Source: Cristatella mucedo (taxonomy: Eukaryota; Bryozoa; Phylactolaemata; Cristatellidae). Taken from it: a DNA stretch of 64,000 nt. Of the stretch, positions 61,749 through 64,000 are shown piece after piece. The DNA lies in assembly GCA_009760855.2 (NCBI GenBank), contig WPIO01000072.1:852501-916500 (forward strand), given 5' to 3'. Each line of letters begins with the position of its first letter. The stretch's first letter is position 1. The notes beneath the pieces were generated by a model. It was not told the DNA's origin. It did not search any database and saw only the letters and a list, made by a program, of their open reading frames with translations. The position numbers were made by a program, and so were the translations under genes.

Positions 61749-62994
61749 GTACGTGCCAGGCATCCACTGCATCTATGCGACGTTCACATTGCCTCCCGTC
61801 TGTTCGCTCCTCCCTGTTTCTGCCATGGCGACGTGTGTTTCCGAGCCAAGGTGCAAGCCATCTTGCAGAACGGGTCTCTTTCCGAACGGGGAGAAGATCC
61901 GCGTGGTGGGAGCTCATCTTCCGCCCCACCCTCCCTCGGCAGATGCTAGTGAGATTTTCATGCCAGCAGCATTCGAGTACTCTTCCTAGTGGGTCCTAGT
62001 TAACTAGCTAGTAGTCCGATCTGGCTGTGTGTGCTGGAGTTGATGGAAGAGGCTCACAACCTTAGCCCACACGATTACCTCGAACTACCTGGCTGTGCGT
62101 TGGTTCAGTCTTTCGGGGACGGATAGCAAAGGAAACATTCGGGAGCAATATGACGAGCATCAGTAAATTGGAGGCCAGATACATTCGGCTGGGATTCGTG
62201 TATGTATGCTGCCATTGCATTTGGGCATGCTAGTAGAATGCAATGTGCAGTCATGCGTGGCACGCCTAAATCACTCCCAAAGCTGGTGTTGTCCAGCTGG
62301 TGCTGTCTAGCTAGAAGAGCTGTCTCTTGAGGCTTTTTCCGGTTTGATGCAGTTTGACTGGATGGGGGGGAGGTGGTCAAAGTGAATTATGCTACTGGAA
62401 TTACACCCAAACGCAAGGAAGCATCTCGACTGCTGGGGCGGTCACTGTGACAGTTCCCTACTCACGTGCATTTTGTGTAAGTATTGAACATTGCTGTCAC
62501 CAAAAGTAAGCACCGTGGTTTCAGTGAGACAAAGAAGCATGTTCCAGCAATTATCATGCATCGTGCCTAATTTATCAAGTTAATTGGACCTTCCTGACCA
62601 ATTGGACCAGCTGACCAAACACTCCTAAACATCGGCCGATACGCTATATGCTATGCTACGCCATGCTCGGTGTTAAAAGAGGTCACAGGAGACGTGAGAC
62701 GGACAGCCGGTTGCCTACATGAGAATGCAAACCAGTCTTATCTAATCACTGTCTGATCATATCGCAGCCTACTTGCTTCCTAGTCAATGCTTGTAGACTT
62801 TGAGTTTGAGCTTTTGCCAAAGCAAAACGGTCCTTTAACACCATCTGTAGGATGGTGTTTTCCTGCTTAGTGGTAGGCTGGGTCGGCCCGACTGAGAAGC
62901 ATTTTCATGGCTTCCAGTTTTTGCTACCTTGCTCACTACCGAACTCTTCGGTATTGGTAGAGCTATTCATATAGCAATATATTTGACCGTACAA

Positions 62995-63571
62995 TTATCC
63001 TGCTGCATACAATGCCAAAAGTTTACCCTTCACGAAGCTTGACAATTTAGTGACCTTTGGCATGGCTTTTCGGCCATTTCCGATGAATAAATAAGCATCA
63101 ATGGGTTTGCTGTACAATTCCGGGTCGTGTACAGCCTTAGTTACGATTTTGGCACAATCCGATGAAGGGTCGTTTCTAGATGTCATTTTCTGCGCAAAAT
63201 CTGCAATTTTTAAAAGAAACTGTGGCTAATTTTAGGCTTATTGTCTGCAACTTGCAGCACATTGCAATTCGTACTTTGGTATCCAATAATTCGTAGACAC
63301 AGCCTACATCCTGGCTCCAGGTCAGCCGGGGTCCCAGAAAAAAAGCTGCTAATAGAGCTAATCTTGACCGTCCAAATGCTTTTGCGTTTTCATGTACATT
63401 GCAAATGCAGCCTTCCTCGTTTTTAGCCTGGCCATTCACCCTGACAAGAAGACGATAGCTACCGGGCAAGTTGCGGGTCACGACAGCAAGTGGTCTGCAG
63501 GCAAGGTAGGGGGACATCTGTAAAGCATGCTTGTTCTCTACTCTTTCAAATGGTATCGTTGTGCTCAACAT
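62995..63571 (-). other. Unrecognised minus-strand coding-like stretch
   Basis: Two overlapping minus-strand frames (63571-63176 and 63186-62995) read like ordinary protein: SYRLLVRVNGQAKNEEGCIC in the first and DCAKIVTKAVHDPELYSKPI in the second, ending in a stop. They differ by one frame and overlap by 11 bases, so this may be a frameshifted gene, an unspliced pair of exons or a decayed transposon gene. No family recognised. Confidence 0.25.
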
Positions 63572-63732
63572 TTGTCAAGAGTGCTGTGCACCAGTGCCTA
63601 ACTGGAAACTTCTCAAGACTCAGCATTAGGTCTGCATTTGGCAAAAAACCAAAGACTGTTCGAGTATGCTCACTTGTCTGTTGGTCAGAGCAGACTTCGT
63701 ACGTCATGGTCATGTAGCCAGCATTGCGGAGG

Positions 63733-63854
63733 GATGCTGCCCCACCCCCCCCCCCCCCCCCCCGTCGGTCGAAGCTCTCTGTCTTGAGTGATGCTGCCCC
63801 ACCCTCCCCTCCCCCCCCCCCCCCCCCCGTCGGTCGAAGCTCTCTGTCTTGAGT
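63733..63854. repeat. Tandem duplication containing poly-C tracts
   Basis: Two units, 63733-63789 and 63790-63854, have identical flanks GATGCTGCCCCACC and GTCGGTCGAAGCTCTCTGTC TTGAGT around C runs of different length. Gly/Pro-repeat frames read across it are artefacts. Confidence 0.9.
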
Positions 63855-64000
63855 GCGCCCTATCTTGCATCCCATTACTTTAGGGTCATTCTTGTCATTC
63901 ATTATTCATGCTTTTGTACGCTGAGCTCTCATTGCAAGGCTGAAATCGTTCTCTTTCACTGAGCCGTGCTTAATGGGACCCGGTTGCCGTTGGTGACGTC

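Larger units (their letters stand above)
61749..64000. other. EML intron 5, running off the window
   Basis: The next EML exon should start with one base and then the family's LAIHPD-like block. I do not find it, so it lies beyond 64000. Confidence 0.55.

Noticed and set aside
63546-63902. Gly-rich minus-strand frames
   Set aside because: Translations of the poly-C duplication.

Overview
This is a piece of a repeat-rich animal nuclear genome. The evidence is spliced genes with GT-AG introns from 88 bp to 9.3 kb, many non-LTR retrotransposons of the CR1/L2 group, tRNA-derived SINEs, mariner-like MITEs and long microsatellites. Base composition is moderate and no prokaryotic feature is seen. 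The phylum cannot be fixed from the sequence; an invertebrate metazoan is my guess.

Two host genes can be assembled by eye, both on the + strand. Gene 1 (coding 16612-51013, 11 exons, every junction phase-compatible, 442 codons) carries a bHLH domain split over three exons and an HMG-box-like domain split over two or three exons. bHLH plus HMG box is the architecture of the vertebrate meiosis initiator MEIOSIN (BHMG1). A GC/CpG-rich block at about 13.9-15.1 kb may hold its promoter and a non-coding first exon. Gene 2 (coding from 54768, running off the right edge after 61748) is the 5' part of an EML1-4 type microtubule-associated protein: a tiny first coding exon, an N-terminal coiled coil, a Ser/Ala/Pro-rich basic linker and the HELP motif. 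The WD repeats must lie beyond the window.

The rest is mostly mobile DNA. LINE-A is the main family: about 17 copies, mostly 5'-truncated, ending in a conserved hairpin and an (ATT)n tail. Two LINE-A copies are inserted inside older LINE-A copies. LINE-B is present as one 1.7 kb copy and one short 3' fragment; LINE-C is a decayed relative. SINE-1 has a tRNA-like head and a tail that resembles the LINE-A 3' end. SINE-2 is a second tRNA-like family with eight copies. A pair of ~640 bp mariner-like MITEs and inverted C-rich arms around 36.5-39.8 kb are also present.

Layout: 0-8 kb no gene, scattered repeats; 8-11.5 kb LINE-B and LINE-A; 11.5-16.6 kb GC-rich upstream region; 16.6-51.0 kb gene 1 with repeat-filled introns; 51.0-54.8 kb intergenic; 54.8-64 kb EML gene. 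All exon models are manual and need transcript or protein-alignment support.
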